DNA from: Datnioides undecimradiatus
Taxonomy: Eukaryota; Chordata; Actinopteri; Lobotiformes; Datnioididae
Direction: 5' to 3'
Assembly: GCA_008933995.1 (NCBI GenBank)
Contig: WARS01000013.1
Span: forward strand, 984,721-1,048,720
Length of the DNA: 64,000 nt
Shown: positions 50,934-64,000 of the stretch, piece by piece
How the letters are laid out: every line of letters starts with the position of its first letter
How positions within the stretch are numbered: position 1 is the first letter of the stretch
The notes under the pieces: model-generated
What the model saw: the letters and a program-made list of their open reading frames with translations, nothing else
Told to the model about the DNA's origin: nothing
Databases searched by the model: none
Position numbers and translations under genes: made by a program

Positions 50934-53900
50934 TTCAGTTCTCCATCTGTGTCTACACAGGATGTGTTCAGGCGCAGTACTGAGCCACAGCAAAGAAGTC
51001 ATTTGTGCTTTTGGCAGCATTCAGACCCTAACAGACAATCACTGCAGTTTTTCTCTGGGAATAAATTAAGAAAATAGACTTAGATCATGCTTCGGTTTCA
51101 TGCAACGGTTATGCAATGGTAAATAAACGATTAGTAAATCCAGACGAGGAAGCCAATTTTAAAGTTTAGAGAAGCTTGACCATTAAAAATCTGTGGCACG
51201 CTGTGAAAAAATACAGGGTGATGTGAATTTTAGAGCTGAAACCTTTGCTCTGCTTTAGCGGAGATAATAATTCTAACGATGAAACTAACACGACTCCTCA
51301 AATCCTTTCCAAAAACCAGGGATTGATGCTGAAGCACACTCTCCTCCTCTGCCTCGCTTCCTTTTATTTGCTCAACCACTGTGCAATGATTTCCTGTGCC
51401 AAGGTAGAGGCACCGCACATTAAACTCTATTCTGAGCACAGGCTTCATCCTCCCCGTGTATTGTGAAAGAATCCAATAATAAGGCTGAAAGTGAGAGAAA
51501 CCCTGCAGAGATCTAATCAGCGCCGCACATTGTACCGAGCCAGTGTCCAATGTGTGCTGGAGCCAGGCTCATCAGCGGCCATTTTCAGAAACCAATTTAA
51601 AAATTATCATCACTCGGGGTCTGTGGTGCATTCCTTATACTGCGAATTAAACCAAAATCTTCTTTGACGTTTGTGCTGAGGTTTCAATAGGCGACCGGCG
51701 GAACATCTGCATAGGAGCACTTCTGAGATCTCGCTGAGCTGGTGGTTAAACGCCAGCGACGGGCATTTTGTTCCTTCATTCGTGTCAGTCAGTCATTTCC
51801 TCTTTCAACGCTGCACCTCTGCCTCTTTTCTCTGACCACACCACGTCTCTCCGTCTTCGACTTAAGAGCCTCAGTTTTACATTTCGCCACATTAATTTGC
51901 AGCCCCAGGGAAGGTTTCAGTCTATTCCTGCTGAATATTTACACATGCAGTATCTTCCTCTGACAAGAAAATGCCAATTTACGTGGCGCACAAAAATTGC
52001 TTTCATCCAATAAGCCAGATGCAAATGAATTCCAGTAAAGAAGGTCAAACATATTCAAGATGTTCTAAGCCCTCTTTAATAAAAAGGGTCTGATGTTGGT
52101 CTAAATATGGAAGCGCTCTTAAAATATGATGCACACTGGCCTGGATGTGCATGAAGCACAGCCTGACTTTTCCGCTTCACAATATGGGATCACTGAAGTT
52201 CGCTTTAAATAAATAAAAATCACCTCACAGTAACCCCCCTCCCCCCACAAAATAAACAAGCGTGACACATTTCTACAGAACTCATGCATACACAGGGCTC
52301 GGATGTGTGCAGTGGGCAGGTTACCAGAGCGATTTGGCGCCAAGAGTGCATCCTGCTCCACAGGATACGGGGAAAACGCTGAGCGAGCTGATCGAGTTGT
52401 GTCCACCTGTTCGCGGAGGGAATGACCTCCAGGAACAGGTAGGCGTCCCAGCAGGGTGAGTTCATGCTCGAGCCAAGTGTGCAGGTTACGCACAGTCGAG
52501 TGATGAAGCCATCATCGCAGTGTGGAAAACTCAACCCGGACCCAAAATTTAATAAGAGGCGGAGACGTGTCAGGAAGGGAGATGGATAGAAAACACCACG
52601 AAACCTGGAAATGCGACGCACCATCTGGTATTTGTTGAAAACTCAGTCCTCTAGAGTAACTCAAACCTCCGATTCTGGCGGAAATTAGCTGAGCTGGTGA
52701 CAGAGTTTAGGTTTAAACCCAATCAATGAGAGCACGTTCCTTAACTTGGATCAGACACTGTTATGTTTGCAAACTCATTTGCTGGTCCTCATCCTTAAAC
52801 CTTGTCTTAATCTCCAAATACTATTTGAAACACGAACCCCATGTTGCTCCAAATGTGTTTCTCTATAGCAGCTTTGAAATGAGGGCTTACCAGCAAATCA
52901 ATGGCAATACCAGGCCCAGCTAGCTCTACAGCTAGCATATATCAGTCGGTGAGGATGTGACCTGTTGCCTGAGACCTGCAGCATCAGCATCAGTCATCAG
53001 AGGTTTCTTATTTACCTTTGTGTTTCTTGTGAGGACTTTGTTTTATTTACAACTCAAAGACTTCCTTTTTTCCAAACAGCCGTGGTTATTTTGACAAAGA
53101 AGGTGCATCATTCTTCGAGCTGATGGGAGACAGTTGGAGATGAACTGAAGCAGGACAAAAGAAGACATGAAAAGGATCTGAAAACACGAGCACAGACTGG
53201 AAACAAAAGTGCCCTCAGAGTTTAGACGAGATTAATATCAGCTCAGCGTCGTTTCAAATCCATTCTGGTCTCCCACATCTGACTAGTTTTCTCAATATTT
53301 ACAGTATTGATTTGTTGCATTATAAGTGCTGGGATAAATAGGAAGCCACAAAATGTCAGTAAATGTCAGCTGATGAAAATGCATGACTGATGGGCGAACT
53401 GTGTGTTTTCATATCGCACTCACACACAATTGGCTCCCACTGTCTGCCTCTGCCTCCCTTCCTGCCACGGGATGCTGCATCCTGCAAAATACCTCCAGCG
53501 TCAATGAGGGTAATAAACTGATGATAAACACCGTGCTCGCATAAACAGATCAGAGAACTTCATTTACGCACTGTTGTAACCAAGGAAAGGGTCAATTTAG
53601 CTCAAATTCAATCAGCGGAGGAGGCGGGTTGTTAAGAAGAGTCAGAAAGGCGGAAATCTTTTGCCCTGTTTCGAGTCTGTCAAGAACTCGTGAATGAGGT
53701 CTGTGTCATTAGTTTGTAATTTGCGGTTTAATCTAATTTGTGACTTGAGCGAGGTGAACGCGAGCAGAGCACAGAGCTGTCAGAGTGCGATACCTGAGCT
53801 GTGTGGACTTGACACATCCTCTTTAAATAAGTTTCCTTTTTCACTTTACTACTTTGTTTCACCTTAAACAACACAGGCACTCAGTTCGTACTCAGCACTG

Positions 53901-55355
53901 ATGCTCTCATACTGATGGCATTACATCACACCGTGGGATGTTAACTTTATCGTCATGTTTCGATGTTATTACGATAGTTATTTTCCTTGTATTTAATAGT
54001 TTTATGATGGCACGGCTCTCTGCAGCTAACATTTTACGGCCTGCAAATTACAGCGTAGTTAATAATTAGATATTTTTTATTCTTTACTTCTTTACACAGT
54101 AGCCGACCAAAACAACAATGGAAGCAAACAATTCTGAGCGCTGATCAACAAGAGATGCAATATATATTTGTGCACTAATGTTATTGCTGTGCAGTATTCA
54201 GCTTATATACAGCATGTGGAATATTGATTGTACCTAATGTTTTTAATTGATCATTTGAAGTCATTTTATACGTTTGTATTGTGATATATAAGTCACTTAA
54301 TGAGCCAAATGACTGACTGCATCAGAACAGCATCTCCGGTTTATTATCATTAGTTGGTTTGTATTTTATTTGATCTACTTCGCTCACTTTTGATTGACTT
54401 TAATTCTTTTTTTTAAATGTTTTTTTAATGTCATTCCCATGAATTTCCTTGTATTGCATCTGGTTTGAAAAAGTGCTGTGCAATGAAATGGCGCAGCCTG
54501 CACACATGATATAAGTAACACACTTACAGGCTGACACTGTACACCAGAACTAAAGCAAGAGAAGAGAACGGGTGGTTAGAGGTTGAAGGAGTTACAACAC
54601 CGTGTTTACAAGGGAGGTGAAAATAAATAAGACTGTGAGTGTTTCTTAAACAGCCAATAATCTATTTCATAATTAGCAGGTACTGCCATATGACCTTGTT
54701 GCTAGGAAACAAGGCAGGATAATTGGAAAAATGGAGGAACTATGTTGACATACAACATTTATAGTGTCTGCATTTTAAGATTCTAATGAACCTAGAGAAC
54801 ACCTCGGGAAATTACACAGTTAAAACGCATATATGATTACATACAATAATATTGCATATTAGTGTCATATTAGTGTTTATATATAACAATATATATTGGT
54901 GTTGCTGGGGAATTCAACATTAGAGTCTGGGACAAAAGGTGTGCCCTAATGAGTGTAGCTCAAATGTGCAAATGTGTACATATGTTTGGATGATGTAAGA
55001 ACAAAGACATGTATTTATTTTTAAAATCTGGATGTAATTCTGGGGAATAGTGATGAAGTTGTGTGATTAATTTACAATTCATTTGAACAAAACTGACGAT
55101 AGAGAGGAGCCAAGGTGAACAATTACACAAGCACGTACCTTTAATGGATAAAACATAACCATGGAGACGAACTGACACATTCCCCACACCTACTGAGGAG
55201 CACAGCGTGAACTCTGCTGTGTGTACAGAACACTTAGTCTTTGCGTCAGGGCGGTCAGTACAAGAAGAACTACGAGAAGAGAGGTGCATCACCTACAGAC
55301 TACAGCATCAATTGTTTTGTCAATTATCTAACAGTTATTAAAGCTAAGTACAAAT

Positions 55356-55660
55356 AGCGGTTATCTTGGTGGTTAGGACTTCCCCTCACAGCCAGAAGGT
55401 CCCAGGTTCGATACTCGACCGGGTCCTTTCTGTGCTGAGTTTGCATGTTGTCTCTGTGTCTGTGCAAAAACATGCATGATGGGTGTCCTGGGAACTCTAA
55501 ACTGAGCATAGGAGTGGGTGTGATTGAGTTTGTTTGTCTATATGTGTCAGCCCAGCAACAGACTGGCAACCTGTCCTGGGTGGACTACTGGGATAGAATC
55601 CAGCACCCCCACGAACCCGAGAAGGGATGGAGCAGTTACAGACGATGGATGGATGGAAAT
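55356..55660 (+). mobile_element. SINE with (ATGG)n tail, copy B
   Basis: The 5' head is tRNA-like, with an A-box-like TGGTGGTTAGGA and a B-box-like GGTTCGATACTC. The body shares GGGTCCTTTCTGTGCTGAGT with copy A and ends GATGGATGGATGG. This supports a tRNA-derived SINE mobilised by an L2-type LINE tail. Confidence 0.75.
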
Positions 55661-58093
55661 ACAAATAGACCAGAGATACTACATGTAATGCTAAAATAAG
55701 AAACCCAACAGAAGCCACCGACCCCGATGCTCTGATGTATGTATGTGTGAGTTGATGCTCGTGTGTTTGCACATCGCTGGAGCGTGAATTTAGAGGGAAT
55801 TAAATGAATACAAATAATGAATTGCTCATCTCAATCTATCAAGTCAGTGTTGTTGAACAAAGAAATTAATTGATGCAACGAGACCGAGCTGAAGCGTCAC
55901 TGCTCGTGCCCTCGTGACAAATTTCCCATGGGAAATAACAAAAGGTACGGCGAGTTGTGAATGAACGTCGAAGAGGTGCGTTTGAAAAATCACAGCAAAC
56001 GGTTCCACAAAGCCAGATGAGTGCATCTTCAATTAAAAGCAGGTAATTCAAACTCTCTCTCTGTCTCTGGTTGACTCTTTACAACAAAAACCTCAAGATA
56101 CCGAGCTGAAAGACTGCAGACTTTACAGTGCCAGGCCATTTGCTGTGGTATATGTTATGCTGTGCTCTGCTGTGACTGTATGAATATCAGCTTTGTGATG
56201 CTCTGGTTGAAGCTCGGTCACAGAAGCGTGAGCCTGGACTTTAAGGGTCCTCGGCATCTGACACACTCTGTCTCTGGTTGTTGCTAAGTGTTGGATCAGG
56301 ACTGCAACGCTCTGTTTGACAGATATTATGTACGTTTTCCCAGGATTTGACACTTCTGACACTACTGTAGTTCAGGTACCAACTATATTTCTGTTGGCTA
56401 ATGAAACACACAGTGTATACATGGACAGATTATGAGACCATGGTCCCTGATATGTAAAAGCTCCCCTGCTACTTCCTAAGTGCACAAATTAGAAGAGACT
56501 GTCTCTATGCAGTCGCTTTGTGACTCCAAAGTCATAGTTTGTGTCTTTTGTGGTTGTGTTTTCTCTCTTCGTGGTACTTTTGTGTCTCTTTGTGTAAATC
56601 TTTTGTGTCTCTGTCGTGACATGACTGACTTTCACGGAGTAATGTTACCAGTCACTGCAAACAGACACTCACACCCCTGAGCCTGTGCCATGCAGGCCTA
56701 ATCAGATATCCATGAGAATGTAAGAAGTATAGTAGAGGTATAATGCATTCAGTTCCCTAATGAAGTTTATAGTGTTATTACAGTTCATGTCTGTAGTTCA
56801 AATAGGTTCCAAACCATATTGACAATGCCCTGTTGTTCTGTCTGTGAATGCAGGTTTCAAATTAAAACAGACTGTTACTTATCTCAGATATTTCAACGTT
56901 GACAACAAATCCCGTTAAAAGACCGAACTCACATGTTCTGCTTCACAGTCCTTTCTGACTTTGGTTACAAAGTCGATGAGCTTCAGTTTCATTTTTATCC
57001 TAAAAAGACCAAGAACCTCGTAAAAAAAGCTCCCAGGGCACTGTAGGTTTGAGAAAACGCCACTCACTGTGTTGAGTACACTGTGTTTTTGCTGGAGACT
57101 ATTTTTAGCTGTGGATTAATACACACATTTGTTGCTCCTGTGAGTGTTTACAGATGCAGGACGTTGTGTGTGTGTGTGATGGGCTCCAAGTAAACCACGG
57201 TGCCCCTGTTAATGGTAACGAAGGAACACGTCACCCGGTGAAGTGTTGTGGCTCAATGATGAGTTTTTGAAAAAAAAAATAAAAATGGAGCAATAAACAA
57301 TATCAGGCAGGTAAATTATACCAGCCACGTGAGCACGATATTAACACAAACACCAAGCATCAGTCTACACCAGGAAAATGTTTTTTTACTTTTCATTTGG
57401 CTGTTTCTCTGGACGACAGTGAAGTGACATTTCTATGAGAAGTCCAAACAGGAACAAATGACAAAAGGAAGGATAATTGTTTTGCAGCACAAGGCGCCTG
57501 TTGATGAATGTCTCATTATAATGTGGAGATGATGGATGGGAGGCGGATAAAACCTGGTGCTTATATGTGACGGTTTAGGCAAAATGAGGGATCTGAGGGC
57601 CTCTCAATCCTATTCTTTGCACGGTGAGGTGTAACGGTTCAGAGTGAAAGGTTTTAATGGCTTTCAGTTGTTATTATTCTGTGTTATGACAGCTTGATTG
57701 GGCCTGCGGTCTTCTTTCATTGCTGTTCCATTTGCATGCGCCTTCCACAGCTTTGTGTTGTTATGGTAATTTTTCATGAAGTAGATTGCATCTACCCGGC
57801 TGCTCCACTTGGGTCTGCGAGAGAAGCCCCGAGCAACAGCATAATAATCGTAATGAACACATCTCAGCTGTGTACGAGGTTAGAGTTCAGCTTTCATTGA
57901 GGTTTAAAGTTCATTTCAGAGGAGCGCTCGAGATAGCAGTCGAGTGGTTCCGACTGATCAGGTGCCCCTCCGGCTAGCGGAAGTGCCTCTCTGGTGTGAG
58001 ATTAAGGCAGAAATGAAGTGCGTCATTTACAGTGTAATTTCCCTATTGATAACCTAAGTTTGTAAGTGTCTCTGTCCTGGAAGAGGGATCTAT

Positions 58094-58117
58094 TCTTTCT
58101 TTCTTTCTTTCTTTCTT
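58094..58117. repeat. (TTTC)n microsatellite
   Basis: About six tandem TTTC units in noncoding DNA. Confidence 0.9.
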
Positions 58118-60768
58118 AAGTTGTCCAGGCTATTGTAATTTTAAGCAACAAAATAAATTGGCTTAATTTAAAACAAAGCCTGGACGTGTCCCATCAGGGT
58201 GTACCCTGGCAAAATATCAGAAAGGTCTCAAAACAAAAGGCACTCAAACACAGAAAGAACGGCTCTGATCTCGCTCTGTGTACTTTTGTACTTTTGGTGA
58301 GAAATGGGCATTAGCACAATTATTGTACATTAACCCAATTACTGATAGCAAAGATGACTGGTGCACGGGACAGCCTGTACTGTCACGAACACTACATCTT
58401 TCACCGTGAGCCCCTGAGATGGATTTTGTGGAAAACTGCTGTGTTGCTTTACTTCATGAAGTGACATAATGTGTTATGCTACAAAATACATATGAATGAC
58501 TTTAAGGATGACCTGACTAGAGCACGACCTGTACTTGTTTTTGGAGGCTGATACAAATATCAATAATTATTAGTCTGAGACTTAAAAAATAGATACGGAT
58601 ACATAATTATTATATTTTAACCCTCACACCACGTATTACTATGATCATGACTTCTCTGAGAGATCAGTTGTATCGAAGTTGCCATTCACTGATGTAGTAA
58701 AAAAATAGTAATTAATATAATAAAGGTCTGCATTAGAAGCAGATTGATCAGGAGAGAGGTTGATAAGCAATCAGTCTTGCTCTAGTGCTGATGCAGAGTC
58801 AAGTGTTATACATGAAGAATTAATAAATACACCGATGAAAAGTCTTTTTTAAAAACGTCCACTTTAAATTCCAGGTGCATCTTGGAAGATGTTAAAAGTA
58901 AATCAAGTGGTTTAATCACAACAGCTCTGTTTTCTCTATCCGCCGCAGTCTCATTCACACACTCTTCATTTGAGCTGCTGACCTGTGGCCCTTCCCACCG
59001 GTGAGTTTGTTTTCTCCAGAGTTTGAAACACACAAGCGCAGATCTTTAAGAAGCAGCCACACGAGCAGCTCAAGCACAGCGGCTTACAAACCAATTCACA
59101 ACTGTCCGCGAATTAGTCTTCAACAACTCCCTTCCACTCACAGCCTGCATCACAAGAGAAAACTGCTGTATATCATTATAACAAGGCTGGATCATCGGCT
59201 TAGCTTGGACGTTAGTGTAGCTCATATAATGCACATCATAATGTGCTGCTTCACTGGTGAATCTGGCGAAGAGATTCATATATAAATAAGGGTGGATTTC
59301 CAATTTAAAGCGTGGAGGGAATTTTCTGAATTGTAACAGGCAAATACTCATCATTACACATCTCTAAGAGTCAATTCAGAACGTTTCTGAAAAGCCTTTT
59401 TATTCTGAGCTTTTCTATTTTTCACTTTTCCCCTAAACTCAAACTGCAGTTTCCCTCCAGCCCTGTGTGCATCTTCTCACCTACTCCCAGCCATGTGAGT
59501 GTGCGTGCCTGCCTCAGGTGTGTGTTTCCGCGTGTGTTTGTATGTCTCCAGGCTCGTGTGTTTTGTGCTGTACAGAGTGTGTTTGTGTGTCTTTGTGTAC
59601 CAAGGCCTTGTGAACCCCAGCAACTGACGTGGGGCCAGTGAGGAGTAGTTGCCATCTGGCCAGCCCTGAGGGAGTCCACCGGCCACCCAGCGCTGCTCGG
59701 CCCTAACAGGTAGCCCGCCTGACATCTCCAACTCATCTCCAACCCACCAAACGGCAGATAATGAGGGGCAGACAGCTGGCCGTTGGACCCTGTGCAACTC
59801 CCCCTCTCCCCCTCCTCCTCCGCCAACACCAGGAAAACTGTCAGAAGTGCCGACTGAGCTTTTTCAGCAGCGTAAGCAGTTCTGTGGTCGTGGTGAGTTT
59901 CATCTGGACACATTGCTGACTGGCTGTGTGTCCTTCAAAGGCAGGGATATCCATGTATCATACGAGTCACCCTCATAGCTACATGTGCTTTGAACGTTTA
60001 CCTGAAGCGGAGAGCAAACACTCAACAAAACAAAGGCTCTGCATCACAGCTTTGTTGGACAGCTGTGTGGTTGCATCAGTCAGCCTACAGATGGCAGTGT
60101 TTCAAAGCAAACCCGGAGTGCACGCGGCTGATGCATTTATCTGGACTTAATGAGAACAAAATGCATATGGGTCCAGGGTGAAGACGGTCATGTTGCTGAC
60201 TTCATACAGTCTCAGATGGGCCTTACTGTGTGTATCAGTCTGACTGTGACTGGGCTGAACCAGCAGAGTCAGCTGCTGCAACATAGTGTCCTTCCACACT
60301 CCACCAAAGCACATCGCACACTCCCTACAGCAGAGGATGTCTTATAATACACAACAATAAACAAAACAAAACAACCCCCTCAACAATTTACTCACGTGGT
60401 AGGCATTCAGTATTCAAATACATGAAGATAGCAATCATTTGACAAATAGGCCTATTTTATCTACATCCTGGGTGCTGCTGATAACAGGCGGACCATATAG
60501 GGACACATTTAGAAAATAAATAAATAAAATGTATACATATATTACGAATGTGTGGAAAATATTATTATATATATATTATTATGTTATTTTTTTTCAACTG
60601 CCCTAATGTACAAATCCACAAAACACGAGCAGCGCTCAAGTTGTGCCAAAGGATGACGCGACGGAGGTTGGGTCTCAAAAGCGCACACTGTACGTGAGGT
60701 GCAAGTGAACTGATGGGTGACTTCATGTAGCACCGGCTTCCAGAGAGAGGTGGGAGAGAAGGAGGGAG

Positions 60769-60799
60769 GGGGAGAGAGAGAGAGAGAGGGAGAGAGAGT
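60769..60799. repeat. GA-rich simple repeat
   Basis: A run of GA with GGGA interruptions, just upstream of a CpG-richer stretch and the candidate exon ending at 61112. Confidence 0.85.
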
Positions 60800-60929
60800 A
60801 GTTCTGTGGCTGACTGTTACAGAAAATGATCAAGCCCTGAACGAGGTGGGAGGGTCACTTGATACCGGCTCCCTCTCAGCGGCTGACGGAGAGATGCTCA
60901 CTGCTGTCCAGATGACTTTACGGGCTGTG

Positions 60930-61112
60930 CGTCGCGGCGGCGTGTAGAACACACAAACCGGCATCATATCTCGCTGTATCTGGCGTCCACACACACACGC
61001 ACACGCATCCACTGGCTGACTGACTGACCGAGGCGCGGGACGTTGCCCCAAAAAATCCCGGCGAAGCAACCGGATGTGCGCTATTCATGAATGAATCTCC
61101 TCTTATTTCAAG
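60930..61112 (+). other. Candidate 5' noncoding exon of an unidentified plus-strand gene
   Basis: A CpG-enriched stretch ends in a strong donor TTTCAAG|GTGAGT (exon end 61112), downstream of GA-rich sequence. A short open frame begins at an ATG near 61088 and is cut by the donor. No matching acceptor or coding exon is found before 64000, so the gene, if real, continues outside. In human the genes flanking MIR205 are PLXNA2 and CAMK1G, but nothing here identifies either. Confidence 0.3.
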
Positions 61113-64000
61113 GTGAGTAGTCTATCCTTTCCTGTTTGCAGCTGGGCGGCAGCCTGTAGTGCAGCCCGGCACTGTGCATGGGGGTAAAGTTGGGTAGACT
61201 TTACGCGCCTCGGACGCAGTGAAAGACGCCCTGTGACATTCGGCTCGCAGAATCGAGCTGTGATATGAAACGTTTCGCGAGCAACCGATGATGAAACGCT
61301 TCCTCTGCCGGCCACCTGTAAGAACCATCAGAGGTGGACTGATGCTCTGAAGACAGAGCCACTGCAAATGCCTCAGCTTCAGTACCCCTCACAGACTGTA
61401 GGCTCAGTGAAAATGATTGCATTATGAGGAGGATGAATTCCACAAAGCCGGCTGTAGCAGCCTGCTTGTGCAGATTTAACCAGACCTCTTTACACAAATG
61501 GGTAATTCTGGCTGGTGCATCAGGTCAGTGGTCATCAGGAGAATACCAGAGTGAAGTATTTAGCCTGGAGATAGTCACTCCTCCACTGCTGCCCTGCCTC
61601 CTGCCTCCTGCAGCCGGAGTCTGTGCAGCCTTGGCAGCCTGGGCAGAGCACAAGCCACTGGGACGCTGATAAGGCTGGGCAGGCGCTGAGACGGTGCCTG
61701 AGCCTGAAAGAACTAAAGCACACACAGCTGTAGCACTGCCAACCTCAACAATGCTGTTGACCAAGTGCATCCTAGCCCCCTTCTCTGTGAGTGTTTGAGC
61801 TGTAGTAGAGGGGGTGAGGAGGGCTGGTTGTTGGATTCATGGCTCTTTGACTCTCACCCCTCATGCAAACCAGATGAAGCCCTCCTCTCTCTGTATACTC
61901 TTTCTGGTCCGGCTTATCTGGCCGGCCAGTTGGACTAGCTTTTATTCTCCTGGCCCCTCCAGAGCGGGTAAAGCCTCTCACGGAGAGAGAGAGAGAGACA
62001 GAGAGGGGGAGAGAGACTGGCTTCTCTCCTGGCGTGCTCATGCCAGTCATGCGCTCCAGCACTTTATCAGTTGCCTGCTAATTTTAGAATTTAAATGAAT
62101 CTCCACATTAGTTCTGTCTCTTTCTCTTTTGCTGCATAGTAATAATTGCAATAATTGAAGCAGAGGTTTAGGTTTAGGTTGTGATGATTGCTGTTCATCT
62201 AAGGAGTTATAGTGACCAATGCAAACTCCTGGACACCTCTGGTCTTACATATTGTGACTTTAAGATATCCTTGGTGTTACATCATTACAGTGGAATATGT
62301 TAAAGTGACCAATTTTATTTGACGTGTGTCTTTTCAGTACCAACGTTCTGCTAACTCAGGATAATCCACAGAGCTCACTGTGTGATCAGATTTCACAGGA
62401 ACTATACTTTTAAAGAAATCATGCTGATGAAATCTGAGGTCTGTGGATCAGCCAGTGCAACCCGATCACAGTTTGTGCATGGAGGGGTTGACGTTCGGCT
62501 CCTTTGACTCTGTTCTTTCATTCATGATTTTTCATTTTTCCACTCATTGTTTTAAGGCAGGGATGTGGGCAGATTAGTTTAATAGCCACAGGCTGCTCAA
62601 TTTACAGACAAGATGTTTTTTCTCATCTGGGTGAACCCATCAATTCAGAACATAGATTCTAAAAGAGCAAAACAACATGTTCAACTAAATGAAGCCTAAA
62701 ATGGGTTTCTGTCGGACTGTTCATTGATTTCAGTTTGCTGAGTGTAGCAGTTTTGAACATGAAGAGGTTGAAACTGCATTATTTTGGAGTCTTTTGACCC
62801 TCGAGACGATGGCCAACCAGCGTAGGTGAAGTAATTTAGAACATCTGTCTTTGTCATTTTCACCCACAAGCCAGGAGTTAAGTGTTATCTTCGCTCCTAC
62901 AGAGATGAATGAGCTACACTGCATGTTTGAAAAAAAAAGAAACTAGAAAAAGAAAAGAAGAAATCAGAGACACAACTCCATCACAGCTGCCAAAAACAGC
63001 GTTTGATTTAAATGTCCAGCGGTTCAAACCGTGACATTGATTTTGGTGTAATTTGAATATCAGGGAGCGCGATGTGGGTCAGGGGCAAAGGCGACGCGCG
63101 GCCGCTGCAATAGTACATCAGGCGAATTAGTGTATGTAACACAATTACACGGTGTGTGAGTGCGCAGCAGCTCTCTGTTACTACCCAGAGCTGGAGACCC
63201 CCCACCTCCAACCCTCACCTCCCCTCCCCCCGCTGCTACCCCCGTTGCCCACGGAGACACTGATTAAACACGACTGTTCAGATGCTACAGCCCGAGGAGG
63301 AAGAAGGAGGAGAGCCCCCAGTGTGTGTGCGTGTTTGCTTGTGTGTGCGTGTACTGTATGTGTGTGCATCTGTACGCATGCTCTTTTTTATACATGTGTG
63401 CATTTACAAGTGAGGCTTTACATAGGAGTGTATATATTAGACAGCAGCAGGGAGAGAGAGAGACACGAGAAGAGCAACACAGAGGTATGAAGAGGAAAGA
63501 AGGAAAGAAAGAGAGAAAACAAACTCCTGCAGATCAAACACGCCTGACATGCTGTTATTTCCACTCTTTTCTGTCCTTCATCTCCTTCATTTCAGTCTTA
63601 AAACTTCCCCTTGTTTCCATGTGTGATTCGGGCCTGGAGGGGAGGAGGATGCACATGTAGATAAAGGCAGAGAGTAGGGATGGTAGAGAGGAGAGAAAGA
63701 GGTGGGAAAGATGGCTGGAGTGAGAAAGAGTAATAAAGACAGGACTAGACAGGGAGAGAGGGAGAGAAAGCCAGAGAGGGGTGGCGGTGACAAACAGTGG
63801 AGGAGAGAAGTGAAAGGGAGGAGAGGTACAAGTGGAAAGCGTGCAGCTCACCTGCCAGATGGCAGCTTTGGCAGCACTCAGCATGCAGTGATGGCGGTTT
63901 TGCAATATGGCGCATCGCCTCCAGATTGTCACACCGTTGTTGATACAAACAGTGCAATAACTTTGCTGATGTGTGTGTTTTGCATGAATTTCTCTGGCAC
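61113..64000. other. Right end of window, no coding exon
   Basis: A GA/CT-rich tract occupies about 61980-62015 and another 63440-63830. A CpG-rich patch at 63060-63115 contains GACGCGCGGCCGCTGC. No open frame resembles a known protein. It could be the first intron of the gene suggested by the exon at 60930-61112. Confidence 0.4.

Larger units (their letters stand above)
48294..60768. other. Noncoding stretch, second half
   Basis: No gene recognised. Two SINE copies, the (AGC)21 tract, the (TTTC)n tract and scattered GT runs account for the visible structure. AT-rich blocks at about 49840-49960, 54050-54440 and 58540-58740 are otherwise featureless. Confidence 0.5.

Noticed and set aside
50668-51069. 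133-codon frame with a long poly-Ala run
   Set aside because: It exists only because the (AGC)21 repeat has no stop in any frame; flanks show no coding features.
59422-59913. 163-codon open frame on the minus strand
   Set aside because: His/Thr-rich low-complexity translation driven by GT-rich DNA, with no domain, no splice support and overlapping alternative frames.
63152-63490. 112-codon Cys/Val-rich frame on plus
   Set aside because: It arises from a GTGTGC-type simple repeat; no domain and no conserved start.

Overview
The window is teleost (ray-finned fish, probably percomorph) nuclear DNA. The reasons are vertebrate multi-exon genes with consensus GT/AG introns, fish-specific class A olfactory receptors (ORA, the fish V1R relatives), and interspersed repeats of fish type (tRNA-derived SINEs, MITE-like palindromic elements, Tc1/mariner and LINE fossils, microsatellites). 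No bacterial or viral gene was seen.

Layout. At 0-27 kb, four protein-coding genes run in tandem on the minus strand. yod1 (deubiquitinase, CDS 22-1148) is 2 coding exons and 301 aa. pfkfb2 (6-phosphofructo-2-kinase/fructose-2,6-bisphosphatase, CDS 6871-13668) is 14 coding exons and 523 aa. phtf1 (ER multi-pass membrane protein, CDS 15248-23869) is modelled as 16 coding exons and 700 aa. An ORA/V1R-like receptor (probably ora1, CDS 25999-26940) has a single coding exon. All exon joins were checked by frame and by exon length. At 31.4 kb a second ORA receptor (probably ora2, CDS 31427-32377) lies on the plus strand, head-to-head with the first. Each receptor appears to have a 5' noncoding exon and a very short intron just before its ATG.

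The most informative non-protein feature is a complete microRNA hairpin on the minus strand at 33577-33658. Its 5' arm equals mature miR-205 over all 22 nt and its 3' arm matches miR-205-3p. It lies 1.2 kb past the ora2 stop codon, so mir-205 and ora2 are convergent.

From 33.7 kb to 64 kb I find no coding exon. This region holds decayed repeats, microsatellites, several AT-rich homeodomain-motif-rich blocks that look like conserved noncoding elements, and a candidate 5' noncoding exon with a consensus donor near 61.1 kb. In human, PFKFB2, YOD1 and MIR205 all lie on 1q32, so the window looks partly syntenic to that region, with rearrangement: PHTF1 is on human 1p13, and PFKFB2/YOD1 are divergent in human but tandem here.

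The genes do not form one pathway. yod1 acts in ER-associated degradation, pfkfb2 in glycolytic control and phtf1 in the ER membrane. The ORA pair is chemosensory, and miR-205 is an epithelial microRNA.
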